Assembly: GCA_951213105.1 (NCBI GenBank)
Contig: OX578152.1
Coordinates: forward strand, 68,984,727 to 69,048,726
DNA length: 64,000 bases
Direction: 5' to 3'
Source of the DNA: Amaurobius ferox
Lineage: Eukaryota; Arthropoda; Arachnida; Araneae; Amaurobiidae
In this document: in pieces, positions 33,091-45,613 of the stretch
How positions within the stretch are numbered: position 1 is the first letter of the stretch
Layout: each line of letters starts with the position of its first letter
The notes under the pieces: model-generated
Seen by the model: only the letters and a program-made list of their open reading frames with translations
Database searches by the model: none
What the model was told of the DNA's origin: nothing
Made by a program: the position numbers and the translations under genes

Positions 33091-33638
33091 TCTTCGTGAG
33101 GGTGTAGAAGACCCAGACCACACGACCAACCCGAAGCCTTATGGCAGCTGTTTATGTCGCCGGGCTTCGTCAGGGTGTTGAAGTGTTGAAAACCCAGACC
33201 ACACGACAGACCCGAAGGTTTACTGTAGCTAAGTGTGTGGCCGGGGGCTTCGTCAGGGTGTTGTTGTTGTTGAGACCCAGACCGTCCGACCTACCAGAAA
33301 GGTGTAAGGTAACTGTTTGGACGGCCGGGAAGTGCCACCCAATTTAGACCGGAACCCAGTGGGGGAGGCATCCACAGGGACCGTACCCTCCTTCCCCTAC
33401 CACCAACCTCTCGGAAGGACTTACGGACCCACATGTTTAACGTGATCGTACTCCGCGTGAACACGGCGGCAGTTTTGGCAGTGGCTGGAATCGAACCCGG
33501 GCCCACCGAGTGCAACTCCAGCGCGCTAACCAATGGGCTACCGCGCCCCGCTTCGTCAGGGTGTTGAAGACCCAGACCGTCCGACTCGTCCAGAGGACTA
33601 AGAGCAACTATTTGGACGGCCGGGCTTCGTCAGGGTGT
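33091..33638 (-). mobile_element. Stacked array: three tail units and one full SINE at one target
   Basis: Five copies of a 15-bp target, TCTTCGTGAGGGTGT then four GCTTCGTCAGGGTGT (33091-33105, 33164-33178, 33247-33261, 33550-33564, 33624-33638), separate four inserts of 58, 68, 288 and 59 bp, all sense on the minus strand. The first two carry ACAC/GUGU-type outer stems (33106-33163, 33179-33246); the last carries GUCC/GGAC. The units differ too much to be duplications of each other, so repeated insertion into the same spot is the simplest reading. Confidence 0.9.
33262..33549 (-). mobile_element. Full-length 288-bp tRNA-derived SINE inside the array
   Basis: In sense orientation it starts GGGCGCGGTAGCCCATTGGT with A-box-like TTAGCGCGCTGG. 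The B box GGTTCGATTCC is at 33488-33498 (complement). A 170-bp body follows, then the tail unit GGCCGTCC ... GGACGGTCTGGGTCTC and (AAC)n. It is a pol III-transcribed, non-coding retroposon that depends on a LINE. It lacks the 5S head seen in the copy at 17696-18052. Minus-strand ORFs of about 80 codons across this family are chance reading frames of the SINE. Confidence 0.9.
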
Positions 33639-33842
33639 GTAATTAAGCAAGTGAGACAATTGTTATAGATATCAATAGCTGTATCACAAATATTTTTAAA
33701 TAAAATTATTTTGCTTGAAATTTTATCAAGATGACGAGGAGTAATCCCCCTACCCCCATATAATATTGACTAGTGGGAGATGGCACTTGATGTTTTCCTA
33801 TAAAGGGGCGAATACCTTGAAAAGGTTTGGAAGCCTTTATAT

Positions 33843-34412
33843 TGTTACGAACGTGTAATATTCCCTCACTGGATTCCCTTCTTTTGAGAATCAGATGGAG
33901 AAAACACCCGTACAGACTTTCCTATGACTTGCATCTAGGGTTTCCAGATGATGAAGTCTGGAGTAGAGTTGTCCGATTTTGCGATTTATCGCCAATTTGG
34001 CGACTTTTTGAAGATTTGAGAAAGGCCTCGAAATAACCAATATTCTGCGCGATATGAGAGATTTCCAGAAGTTTCTATAGAGAGTCTATAAAAGGAATCA
34101 TCACTCAGTTGGAGTGATGACTAAATAGACTAGTTGATGATGATACGAGCTATATTTAACTGTGACTTATGTTTGAGAATAGTAGCAGCTGTTTTGTGAA
34201 ATGACTTTCGACGATGTTTTGAGAACAGCATCCGTTATTTTGTAAAATTAGTGGAGCATTTAAGTGCTGTTTGACTGTATATTGTTCCTGGTTACGCTGT
34301 GCTTGTGAATAAACGTATTAGTTATCCAGAAATGTATACTCATTCTTGTATCGCGAGCACCCATACTCACGATTCCATATATGGAATATATCCTATAGGT
34401 TACATCGTAACA
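33843..34412 (+). mobile_element. Solo LTR, Gypsy type, 570 bp
   Basis: The LTR begins TGTTACGAACGTG and ends CATCGTAACA, with ATAT on both sides (33839-33842 and 34413-34416), a 4-bp target duplication typical of Gypsy elements. It contains a TATA box (TATAAAA 34087-34093) with TCAGT about 12 bp downstream as a possible initiator, and AATAAA at 34308-34313. No internal gag-pol region adjoins it, so it is the product of LTR-LTR recombination. A diverged relative is at 62583-63151. ORFs across it are not genes. Confidence 0.85.
34087..34093 (+). promoter_or_regulatory. TATA box of the solo LTR
   Basis: TATAAAA followed by GGAATCATCACTCAGT. The stretch GGAATCATCACTCAGTTG is conserved in the second LTR copy even though its TATA has decayed to TATGCAA, so the start-site region is probably the constrained part. 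Confidence 0.6.
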
Positions 34413-34416
34413 ATAT

Positions 34417-36590
34417 AGACAATAATTGAACATTTAAGAGTTAAACAAATATTTATTTATCTATAAAATACATGTATGAGACAAAAATTTTATTGAAAAC
34501 AGTTTTTAATACAAACTAATTGAAAGATTTTATGAAAGCTTCATATATATTTGAAATATACAAGTTCACAAAACATTTTGATAACATTGTCATTAAAAAC
34601 TGATTTTAAGAAAGAATACTATAGAGCATAACGAATCCTTTTCTTTGTAAAGAAGTCTTTTAAATTCTTCAACGAATTCCTCTGTAAATATTTTATTACA
34701 AATTTAAACATTTATACTAAGTTTAGTATTTGAAGCTCACTTTAAATCTATACATGGTATGAAACTGTAATATAAATTTGATGTATACTTTTGTAACTAA
34801 ATAGACTAGTTTTCTCGCTACATTTATAAATCCTCACACTGTATTTGATATGCTGCGTTTCCAACATGACTTTTTATGTACGACTCTCCTATTGTTTGTA
34901 AATGGTTCTCTTATTTCAATGGAGGCTGTAACAGATTTTAGCGCATTTATGCGGATGGTTAAAAAGTATTGATAAAATGAAAGTAAAAGAAAAATTTCAA
35001 AATCAATGCAAGAATATCGGAGTCTTCACTTGACTTTCTCAAACATTTTTATTTTACTTTCCCTATATACATAGTATACGAGGAAAAGTATTGTGACGAG
35101 GACATAAATTTAAATTTGATTTTTCGATAAAAATAAGGTTTTAATCATCCGTGAACTTGAATCGAACGTTTTCAGAGGATGCCCGTGTCTGTGTGTTTGT
35201 ATGCTAGTGTGCGCGTGTGCACGATTCTGTAGACGTGATATCTCACAAAAGAATAAAGTGTTTCGAAAATAATTGCGCAAAATTATTACAATCTGTGAAT
35301 TCTGGAGCCTAATTGATTTTAAACTCAATCGAATGTTCGGAAAACCTCAATTTTCGAATGAAATTTTGAAAAAGATCATTAAAAATCTGTACCGTCTATA
35401 ATGATAAATAAATACTTATTTAAGACGTCGTTTTTCATTAGAAAATTAATGATGGAAATTTAGAATACTAGAATGAATCGCTTTCAAGATATTTCATGAT
35501 TTCTGAATGAATTGTTGAATAAATCATTAAAAAATTAGGATCTTCAATACTGTTAAATAAATACTTATTTCATACGTATTTTTTCATTAGAAAACAAATG
35601 ACATAGACTTTAGAATGCTGGGATGAAAGGTTCTTGAGATATTGCCCGTTTTTAAAAAAAAATTGTCAAAAAGTTACACAAAATTATAAAAGTAGCAAGT
35701 ATTATAAGTTCATTTTTCATGTGCAATAAATGCAACAAATCTGTTAACACCATTCGCGTGGTATTTTGTTCATTCACGAGAGAAAATACTTTTTGTAATA
35801 GTTTTGTATTTTGGCGTCAATAGCATTTATTTCACGGGGTATTAATCAAAGTAGTGAAGCCCGCGTAAAAAAACACGGTTTATTCATGGGATATCTTATT
35901 GTAATAAAAGACAAAACTTAGTCACTGTCTGTGTAGCCACAACACAAAAGGAGGTATTATAATATCCACTGTTGTACATAATTAAAAGTGTGTCGAATGT
36001 CCGGCTTTGTTTCCAGTATGTGATGTCATATGTAACGTATAGCTCCAGAATTCTCCATTGTTGTAGATCAGATAAAAATGAGTCCAATATCTGGCTTCGT
36101 TTTCAGTACCCGAGGTCACCCGATTTAGAACTCCAGAATACTGCTATTTATATATAGATACCAATTGCATTTTGTTGAGGATTTTGCCCGTGAGCATGAA
36201 TTGGTCATCCTGTTTGGAGTAATAAGATGCGAAAAGCGCAAAATTTCAATTTACACGGTGTTAATTAAATAGTGAAAATATTTTACAATTTCCTGTTTTC
36301 TATTTAATCCCTTGAATGTAAAAATACTTCAAATTTTAATTTACTGAATACTCAAGAAACATATTATAATAAAATTTTCCAAATTTGATTATAATTTATT
36401 TCCAAAACATATATTTTTACTCTGATCATTAGGGAAGCAAAATTTTATATGAACGCCACCTACGCTTAACTCCACAAAAGGTCACACCTACGTTTGAAAG
36501 GGAATATCTTGATTGGCAGAGCAAACTGTTAGTTATTTGTTGTTTAGTTAAGTTAATTTTTTGCGCTGTAATTAATAGGGTGAAGTTGTA
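34417..36590. other. AT-rich non-coding DNA with two local duplications
   Basis: No gene is supported. Two diverged direct copies of a 165-bp block with AAATAAATACTTATTT and TTTTCATTAGAAAA lie at about 35395-35480 and 35560-35650. A second pair (about 35985-36060 and 36075-36145) shares TCGAATGTCCGGCTTTGTTT and CCAGAATnCT. A segment beginning near 35050 (CCCTATATACATAGTATACG) looks like the edge of an interspersed repeat but its other end is unclear. Confidence 0.5.
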
Positions 36591-36910
36591 TAAGAATGCA
36601 GGCCAATTGTTTTCCAACAGCAACTGCTCCCTGCTCGCCAACCCCGTAAACCCCTTCGCGAGTCGGGAGGTTTCGCCTCTTACTCGCTGAGGTTGCTTTG
36701 CGAGCACTTTTGGGCCGCCAGTTACGCAGGCATAATACGCCCATTGAAGACCATCCCTTGTTAACTGATACTTATCAGCTATGGAGCTCGCTTCGTGGGC
36801 TATTTCAATCCGGCCGGCGCACACAACCATCTACCTGCCGTATGTTCGCTGACGTTCGCAAAACTCAAGGTCTCTTCCCACGCTTACGCTCACCAACTCC
36901 TTTAACTTGC
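36590..36910. other. Less AT-rich unclassified segment
   Basis: About 300 bp with more GC than the surroundings (AACAGCAACTGCTCCCTGCT, GGGCCGCCAGTTACGC, AATCCGGCCGGCGCAC). It may be a fragment of a transposon, but no protein domain or terminal repeat is visible. The 133-aa and 200-aa ORFs across it run into the CA-repeat array and are not gene-like. Confidence 0.4.
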
Positions 36911-36990
36911 ACACACACACACACACCACCGGCCGTCCAAATAGATACTCAATACTCAAGTCCTCAGGACGAGTCGGACGGTCTGGGTCT

Positions 36991-37024
<34 letters not shown>

Positions 37025-37087
37025 ACCGGCCGTCCAAATAGATACTCAATACTCAAGTCCTCAGAACGAGTCGGACGGTCTGGGTCT

Positions 37088-37118
<31 letters not shown>

Positions 37119-37548
37119 CACCGACCTTCCAAATAGATACTCAATACTCAAGTCCTCAGGACGAGTCGGACGGTCTGAGTCTTCTACACACACACACACC
37201 ACCGGCCGTCCAAATAGATACTCAATACTCAAGTCCTCAGGACGAGTCGGACGGTCTGGGTCTTCTACACACACACACACACCACCGACCTTCCAAATAG
37301 ATACTCAATACTCAAGTCCTCAGGACGAGTCGGACGGTCTGGGTCTTCTACACACACACACACACACCACCGGCCGTCCAAATAGATACTCAATACTCAA
37401 GTCCTCAGGACGAGTCGGACGGTCTGGGTCTTCTACACACACACACACACTCACACACCACCGGCCGTCCAAATAGATACTCAATACTCAAGTCCTCAGG
37501 ACGAGTCGGACGGTCTGGGTCTTCTACACACACACACACACACACAAA
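36911..37548 (+). mobile_element. Seven tail units embedded in a (CA)n microsatellite
   Basis: Seven copies of a unit of about 65 bp (starting CCACCGGCCGTCC or CCACCGACCTTCC and ending GGACGGTCTGGGTCTTCT) are separated by (AC)n stretches of variable length (about 12-35 bp). All are in the same (plus) orientation. Inner sequence is almost identical (GATACTCAATACTCAAGTCC, TCAGGACGAGTC), unlike the other arrays, so here amplification by unequal exchange after insertion is likely. Copies 3 and 5 share CGACCTTCC, breaking the outer stem and indicating a duplicated two-unit block. Confidence 0.9.
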
Positions 37549-38057
37549 CACATATATCTATATAATTTGATTTGAAAAAAAATATGAGATTGCACAAAAT
37601 TTCTTTCGAAACATAAAATTTAATTTTCGGTGTTTTCCGTTTAAATATGTTTTGTACAGTTCATGTTTTTGTTTACGAGAAAAATAGGAGACGAAAGTAT
37701 ATGAGTATGTATTGATAAGATATGCTGACATGTTACGCTTATCGCAATGTCTAGATTGAGTCGGATGTTATCATGCATGATAATGCATAAATGATATAAC
37801 ACTAAACAAACAGTAGTTAAATTCTAGCGTCTCTCTATAGTTTTAAAATTGGCATGTGCTTATGTAACAGTAATAAATATGATGGTCCCGACGCACGTAT
37901 TTCGCTACAGACTAGCAAATTTAGATATTATTGAAAATTAAAAATGCAAATTGGAGCTTTTTTACAATTCGATCTTGCCCAAATCTGTAGATTTGTTGTT
38001 ACCTCTTGAAACGAGCGTGCCTCATGGAAATCGCTGGATTTAAAAAAAAAATATTAA

Positions 38058-38356
38058 CCTTTTGCTTAGGGGTGGGACAGCGTCAATCTCAAACGAAGAG
38101 CCTCTCAAAAAGACAGGTATTTGACATACCCTATCCCAAACAGTTCGATCCCCCTTTGCAGACATTGGCGTCCATTAATTAAGATTATTTAAGGTACTTG
38201 GGAGCAGAGCCCCCTAGTTCTTTAAATATCTTTAATTAATGAACGCCAATGCCTGCAAAGGGGGATCGAACTGTTTGGGATAGGATATGTCAAATACCTG
38301 TCTTTTTCAGAGGCTCTTCGTTTGGGATTGACGTTATCCCATCCGTAAGCAAAAGG
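38058..38356. mobile_element. piggyBac-like foldback MITE with exact TTAA flanks
   Basis: TTAA lies on both sides (38054-38057, 38357-38360). Arms of about 130 bp run from CCTTTTGCTTAGGGGTGGGA inward through CAGTTCGATCCCCCTTTGCA to GTCCATTAATTAA and are near-perfect reverse complements. The loop around 38181-38235 has its own short palindrome (GGGAGCAGAGCCCCCTAG). This is the cleanest copy of the foldback that is nested in the composite elements at 2056 and 47926. Confidence 0.9.
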
Positions 38357-38859
38357 TTAAGCAGCCCCTGCAAAAAAGTAAAATTTATAATATCTCAAGG
38401 TCAGCTCGCGATTGATTTTAAAGATTGCTGTTCTTCCATTTCTAATTAAAAATGCCTATAAAGCATTCAATTATTTAATAACAGTGGCTTTAATTTTTAT
38501 GATTTTTTTCCCATTTTAAATCTAAAACGTGTAATAATCTCAAAAATCCGTATGTTATAGCGGTATAAATGATGTTATTCGTTTTTTAATGATAAAATTA
38601 CATTGTACATATATCCCTAATTTCTTTAAATATATTTAATATAATTATTTTATAAAGATTTTTGATTTTCAAATAGAGTGTTGAAAAGTGAAACTAAATT
38701 TCGTTTGACACGTTCTATTTGTGTATGAGATATATTACTCATAGACAGACATTATTGCAAACTGTCGATTTGTATTCAGTGATTATTAGAACGTGTAAAT
38801 CCACCAGAAGACGAGAGTTAGATTTTTGAATCCATCACAACACTTTCCTTTTACACATA

Positions 38860-40395
38860 TTATGTATTGTAAGGAACATAAAGAGTCAACTAGAAAACAT
38901 TTTGTCATTTTAGTAACTACTTAAGTATTTTATCTAAATAGTAGAACATCTGCTTGCAACATAGAATAGAATAGAAATCATAAAATTTGTGATTAATATA
39001 TAGAATACATATAATTTGTTTCGAAAATGTTTCAATTCTACTTTTTATGAAGTAAAAAGTAGAATTGAAAATATTGTGTCATCCAAGTAACGGCTTACTT
39101 ATTGATTCTATCTAAATAATAGAATTTGTACTAGTAACATGAAATAAAATAGAATTCATAGAATTTGTTTGTACTACATAGAATATACAGAATTTGTTTT
39201 TACAACGTTTCCATTCTACTTTTTTTTAAGTATAAAGTAGAATGAAAAACACGGTTTCATCAGAAGTAACTTCTTATGTATTCTGTCTAAATAGTAGAAT
39301 TTGAACTTGCAATGTAGAATATAATATAATACATACAATTTGTTTCTAATATACAAAATATATAGAATTTGTACTTGCAACATAAAATATAATAGAATAT
39401 ATACAATTTGTTTTCTATATATGGCATTTGACTTTATGGTATTTCCTTTTCATTTTTTATAAAAGTATAAGGGAAAAAATTATGTCATTTTAGTAACTAT
39501 AAGTACGTGTACTTATGTATTTTATTGAAACAATAGAATTTGTACTTGCAACATTGAATATAATGCATAGAATTTGTTTTTAATATATAGAATATATAGA
39601 AATTGTATTACAATATTTCCATTCTACCTTTTATGAAGTAAAAGTAGAATGGAAAACGTATCATCCTAGTAACTGCTTACTTATGTATTCTATCTAAATA
39701 ATGAAATTAGAATTCGTTCTTGTAACATAGAATAGAATAGAATATACATAGAATTTGTTTTTATTATATGGAATATATAGAATTTGTTTTTACAATATTT
39801 TCATTCTACTTTTTATGAAATAAGAAGTAATAGAAAACATTGTGTCATATTAGTAACTACAAGAACTTATGTATTTTACCAAAATAGTAGAATTTTTACG
39901 TGTAACGTAGAATAGAAGACATATAATTTATTTTTAATATATATAATATATATAATTTTTTTTACAATATTTCCATTCCACTTTTAATGAAGTAAAATGT
40001 AAATTGCTTACCTATGTATTTTATGTAATTAGTAGAATATGTACTTGCAACATGGAATAAAACAGAATATACATATAATTTGTTTTTAATATATATATAA
40101 TATATACATTTTATTTTTAAAATGGTTCCATTCTTATTTTTAATGACCAAAAAGAGAATGGAAAACGTATCTTCTTAATAACAACTTACTTATGTATGTT
40201 ATCTAAATAGTAGAAATTGTACTTGAAAACATAGAATAGAATACTTAGAATTTGTTTTTAATATATATAATATATAGAATTTGATTTGAATGTATTTTCA
40301 TTTAAATTTTTATGAAGTGAAATTCAGAGTGGAAAACGTGTCATTCTAGCAAATGCTTTACTCATATATATATTATCCAAATAATAGAATTTGAC
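38860..40395. repeat. Satellite-like array, ~170-bp unit with internal hairpin
   Basis: About eight or nine diverged units each contain a hairpin of the type CCATTCTACTTTTTATGAAG / AAAAGTAGAATGG. It is followed by AAAACnTnTCATnnTAGTAAC, ACTTATGTATTTTATCTAAA and TAGAATTTGTACTTGCAACA, then TAGAATATATAGAATTTG runs. Hairpins start near 39034, 39208, 39442, 39620, 39802, 39973, 40128 and 40295, giving spacings of roughly 155-235 and mostly 165-182 bp. No coding potential. Confidence 0.85.
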
Positions 40396-42179
40396 TGGAG
40401 CGTTTCTGTTTACAATTTTATAATTTAAATAAATAAGTAAGTAAATTTTTAAATATCTAGAAACAAAATTTGCTGGTATTTGCAATATATTTTCAGAATA
40501 ATTTTTAATTAAAATAAATTATACATACTTAAAACTTCAGTAGCTATTATAGCATTCCATATTTTGCAGGTTTTAAAATAAGATTGCTTTTACAAATCGT
40601 CTGTGTAATTTGTGGCCACAACTATTAAACACAAATATCAGGTTTAAATTGTTTGTGTTTCATTTGGAAAAATTCTACAAACATATAATTTGCAGAAAAT
40701 GGTCACATAATCATGTTATAAGATAATACGAATTAACCGATATTTCAATTTTTAGTTAATCATCTTTAAATTTATAAAATAGATTTTAGTCATACCCATA
40801 TATGATATTGAAACATTTTATAATTTATATAATTATATAATAATATTTATATAATTATATATTTTTAATAGTGTTTTACTTATATAATTTTTATAAACAT
40901 TTATCAGAATTCTTTAATCACTTGCTTAAGCTTGTCTCATGTTTTGTTCACGTTTTCTACATTTTCGCATATCAATTAATACGTAATTTTATTTAAAACT
41001 TGGCAATAATTTTAATGTCTTATATTTAATGAATATATATATTTTAAGTGCTTCAAAGATGATATTATGTCATTGTTATGAAAGAGTTAAAAGTTTTTAC
41101 AAACATGGAATTTAAAAACATAGTAAGCTTATTTTTAAATGTTGTTCTGTTCTATTGTTTCTGTTTAGAGATACAGTACTGCTGGGGGGGGGGGGGGGGG
41201 AAACCCCACACATTTCGCCATCATTTTGTTGTAAATTGAAGTTTCAGTATTGTTTTCTGTATGTAATGGTTATCATTTAAAAAAAAAAGTATTATTTTAT
41301 TTGATTTTACATTTGTGCGGAATATATAAAACTTTGATCAATGCTAAAATGGCCGAAAAAGTTTTATTTTCGCCATTTTCCAAACAAAACTATGAGCATT
41401 CGGTACTATGAAATTGTAAACAGAGTTCATAATAGGTATATATTATTTGAAATAGCATGTTAAGATTTTAATTTGCAGCCCTAATTTTTCTGTCAACTAA
41501 AATTTCAGAATTTTTTAAGAATAGAAGTTTATTAAGCGTTACATAAATCAGAATAACATACAAAGTAATGGTGCAACTGGTTTTGAAGATAAAAGGCAGC
41601 TTTCTTCGTCAGAACCGGGAAGAAACGCAACCTATAATCACCAGAGTAGGACTGCCATCTGAAGAAAAAATAGCAAACGTGACGGAACCAAAAGCATGAG
41701 GAAAAAAAAGAGGTAACACCACGGAGGAGGGAACGAGCAGAAGAATATCATGAATGAAAGGTAAATACCTAGGAGGAATATGAACAGCTAAAAAAAGTAT
41801 TTAGAACGGCTGTTTATTGAGTAAAATCTTCTCTCGTTGTTTTTACCATTTTTTTTTCTCTTTGCACTATTGGCAACTATTTTTTCACTCAGTCACGTTT
41901 ACTATTCTTTCGTCAGAAGCTGATTGTGCTCTGGTAAGTATGGGTCGTCTTTCTTGCTAGTCTAGATGAAGAAAGCAGTTTTATAATTTTCGAAATCCAT
42001 TGACACCAATATATACGAAATTTGTAAACTTATTTCAACAGTAGTTTCGTCTTTACGAATATTTTAAAAATGTGCAAAAAATTTGTAAAGTATTTCTAAA
42101 AAATAGAAAATCCAAGATTTTACTTATGATTTCTGTTGAAATTTTAGAAATTTTGAGGTACAAAATTTAGTACAATAGT
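40396..42179. other. AT-rich non-coding DNA
   Basis: No gene or mobile element is supported. A run of about 18 G lies at 41184-41201. A purine-rich patch at 41600-41770 (GTCAGAACCGGGAAGAAACG) has no recognised similarity. Confidence 0.45.
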
Positions 42180-43079
42180 TTGTTAAATGAATGCCAAATT
42201 CTAGGTTTACGCTCTCAATGCAGATAACAACATCCCTGAAATGGTTTCGCACTTATTATACGCTCGTTAGCACGGAAGAGTCAATATCTAGAAAGGCAGC
42301 AAGAACACTTATGCTACAAATTGTGATACATATGAAACAAATATATATATATATATAGGCCACAAATATATATATGCCACAAATGAATATATGCCACAAA
42401 TATATATATATATATGCCACAAATTGCGACACATACAAGTTTTCTTGCTACCATTACAGATATCGATTATTCCATGCTGATGAGCACATAATAAACGCAC
42501 CTTGTCTATGAATGCTGCAGTCTGCATTAGGAGCGCTTCTAATTTTGAAAGCGCCCCCTACTGGCGGGTTCTGTGACCAAAGTTTGGATCTAAAGTTTTT
42601 TTATGATAATTTTTATATGATTTTACGAAAGTTGTACTTGGTCTATCTTAACTACTATACTGTGATATAAAATTTTTGTAAAATTTAAGACCTGATCTAG
42701 AATTTTCCAATTCATTCTTTTACAGTCTTATCAAAAGTCTAACTTATTCATAAATATAAAATATGCGTCAGTTTATGAAGACATTAACGTCAAGGAAGAC
42801 TTCTTAAACCTAAATTCACCGGTAAAAAAGCTTCAGCTTCATAAACGTAAATTACAAACACAATCATATTTATGAAAGCTGGAGTGACTACCTACATCAC
42901 GGATACTCAGAAGGGAATTTAATCAGGCAGAGACCATAATTACATATACATATTTAAAGTTATCTGCCGGGAGAATCAGATTCCTAAACGGAATTAAACA
43001 TTCTGCATCAGAAAGGAATGTTCCACTCCGCCATTTCTTAACAACTCTCGCTCTATGGTTTCTCGTTTTTTTAATCTTT

Positions 43080-43660
43080 GGCAGTAGGAAGTAGGCACGG
43101 AGCAGGGCCTTTTTAGGCAAAGTAGGCAAATTTTGGAGACCCTCGAGGCCCTGGGTTCTCATCTGCCCCCTGTGGGGGAGAACGCCTTTTACATGACTGA
43201 TGGGCGCTGACTCTGTAGTCTTTGACCCACCTCCTGTGAGGGAGGAACATAAATCCGGGAAGCGGATGTTAGGCATTCCGCTTGGCAGTCAGTGAACCGG
43301 ACTCTTCCAGGAGGCTTGGGAACGGACTGTGCCTATTCATGGCCTGAACCTAAACCTGTCGGCGACTGGGGTCGAGACCTGGCAGGATTATCTGCGGACC
43401 TTGTCCGTTAAATGATTTCGCCGACATCGGTTCCTTGCCCGTGTTCTCTTTAGAGTGGAGATTAGTACCTTCTCGACTTCTCAACCAAGGCGTAAACACA
43501 CGTTGTTCGCCAGGGAGTTCAACCTTAAGCCTGGTCGCCCATCTTCCGGGATGAATGTACTCCCTATTTTTTATTATAAAGTTTTTATGGCGGGGCCTAG
43601 AATTTAATGTTGCATTGGGGCACCGGCAGGAGTTATGGCGACCCTGACGATGAGGTGACC
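43080..43660. other. GC-richer unclassified repeat segment
   Basis: About 580 bp with markedly higher GC than its surroundings, including GAACCGGACTCTTCCAGGAG, GTCGGCGACTGGGGTCGAGA and GGGGCACCGGCAGGAGTTAT. It looks like the untranslated region of a retrotransposon or another inserted element, but I see no domain, tail or terminal repeat. The 117-aa minus-strand ORF has no recognisable similarity. Confidence 0.4.
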
Positions 43661-45431
43661 AAGAGTATAAAACTCAAGATCGAGCTCCCATTGCAGGTAA
43701 CAGCATCCATGGAATAGTTATGTGGTCATCAGCATGGAATAGCTGATACCTGCTATGGCAGAAACAAAGCTTGCATGTGCTACAATTCGTGGCGCATACA
43801 AGTCTTCAACAATTTAAATAAGTCCGTGACAAGTTCTAGAAGATTTATAGGCTGACAATTTATGTCAATAATGGGGCGCAAAATTCGCAGTTTTATCATT
43901 TCCCTACGAACTCGGCCTGTAAAGCATTACTTTAAACTACACATCCAATTACAGATCTACGTACTCACATAACTCATAGGTGGCGTTACCAAAGTTAAGA
44001 TCATGCTACCATTGTAGATAACAAAACACATGATCTGATTTTGCACTTTTAATGCTCTCGTTCACATTAGTCGATCTTTTCAATTGCAGCAAGACAACTT
44101 GCTGTATGCCACAATTTTTCGACCTCCACGGAGAAACAAAAACGCAGTCCTACCACGTAACCTGTCTTAAATTTCTTACAGATTAAAATCAGATTTCAAC
44201 GGCCAAGTTCATTCGTTTAGAACCGAGAGAGGTTTGTATAATTATGGCATATTGGAAGTTTTCTTGCTGCACTGTAATTATCAGCTATGCCGACGAGCAA
44301 ATAATGAGCCCAAAATCAGCTAATGGATGCTGTTATCTGCAATTGGAGCGCGATTCTAATTTTGGGAACACTTCTATAGGCGGGTTTTGGGTGTGTAAGC
44401 ATGAAATTCCTTTATGGTAAAGTTTCTAGAATTCGAGTGGTGGAAATTTTTAAATAATTTCGCCCATCGTTACAAGTCATTTTTAAGAGTTTTTGGTATG
44501 GCTACATATGCTATTATGGTACATTCATATGTTAAGTAATATATGCCATTATGCTACGTTTTTTCATTATATTTAGATTTATACACTATTGCAGTAAGTG
44601 TTGGACGCGTTGGCCGTTTTGAAGATCTGCAATTAGAAAATTTAATTTTCCCTAACGGTACTTTAACTTCGTATGTTTAAATTTTTTTTTACGCTGAGTA
44701 GTATTTGTATCAAACATGGAGGTAAGAGGGAGGAGTTAGAACATCGTGTTGAAAAGCGCCGAAATCGTTAGAGATAATAATTCAGGTGGTTGGCGCACAA
44801 TAAATCCAACTGCATTGTATGCATTTCTATGTCTCGTATGGAATAAATATTAAACTGTTAATTTTGTAGAAAAGAAATTTCGAGTGCAATGCAAACTAGA
44901 TCTCAAAATAGAACATTCTTGCGTATTCACATTTGTTTTACGTTTCAATTTATTTTTTGTCTGCGTATATTCTGTACCCTGTTCTATAATCATGGAAAAA
45001 ATAATCATTGCTTCTACTCATAATGAGGAAATATTAATTAAAAAATAACCAAATATACATTAAACGCCACACCTTCCTGTTGTGTCAAATGAAAATAGAT
45101 GGAACTTTACTATCACTAGCGACACATAGATAGAAATTCCAAAGAATTAAGGTATTTTCAAGTTTTTCATAAGGATTTTAACCCCTTCTCTCTAACTTTA
45201 TGGTATCAAATTTGAGCCACTAAGTTATCACTGCAAATACTTTGAATAGTCTTAATAATTATGGTCTCCATATATTTTGATTTCGGCTGCAACTACAAAA
45301 CTATTGGGCGACTACTTGGAAAAATTTAGTCAACCAGGCTAGATGAACTAACCCATATTGAACCACTACATTTAGTTTCATGCTCAAACATGTCCTAGTT
45401 CATTCTTTTACCTCTTATTTCTTACTATCTT

Positions 45432-45613
45432 CAGTTGTTCCTTACGCATGAGTCATAGCCAGTTCTTTTTTGCCAATGTAACCATTTCCAGTAGTTCTTT
45501 GTTTATGTAATTATTTCCTGTTATTCCTTACTGATGTAACTATTTCCATTTATTCCTTACTTATGTAACTATCTCCAGTTATACCTTACGCATGTAACCA
45601 TATCCAGTTGTTT
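45432..45613. repeat. Degenerate ~36-bp minisatellite
   Basis: Four to five units contain TATTTCCAGTTATTCCTTAC followed by TTATGTAAC. Divergence between units is high, so it is an old array. Confidence 0.75.

Noticed and set aside
36698..37300. 200-aa plus-strand ORF
   Set aside because: It is mostly a translation of CA repeats and tail units (long HT runs).
36911..37548. CRISPR-like regular array of repeats and spacers
   Set aside because: The 'repeats' are retroposon tail units and the 'spacers' are CA microsatellite. The surrounding sequence is plainly eukaryotic.
42256..42527. Overlapping minus-strand ORFs rich in Tyr and Ile
   Set aside because: Translations of interrupted TA repeats.
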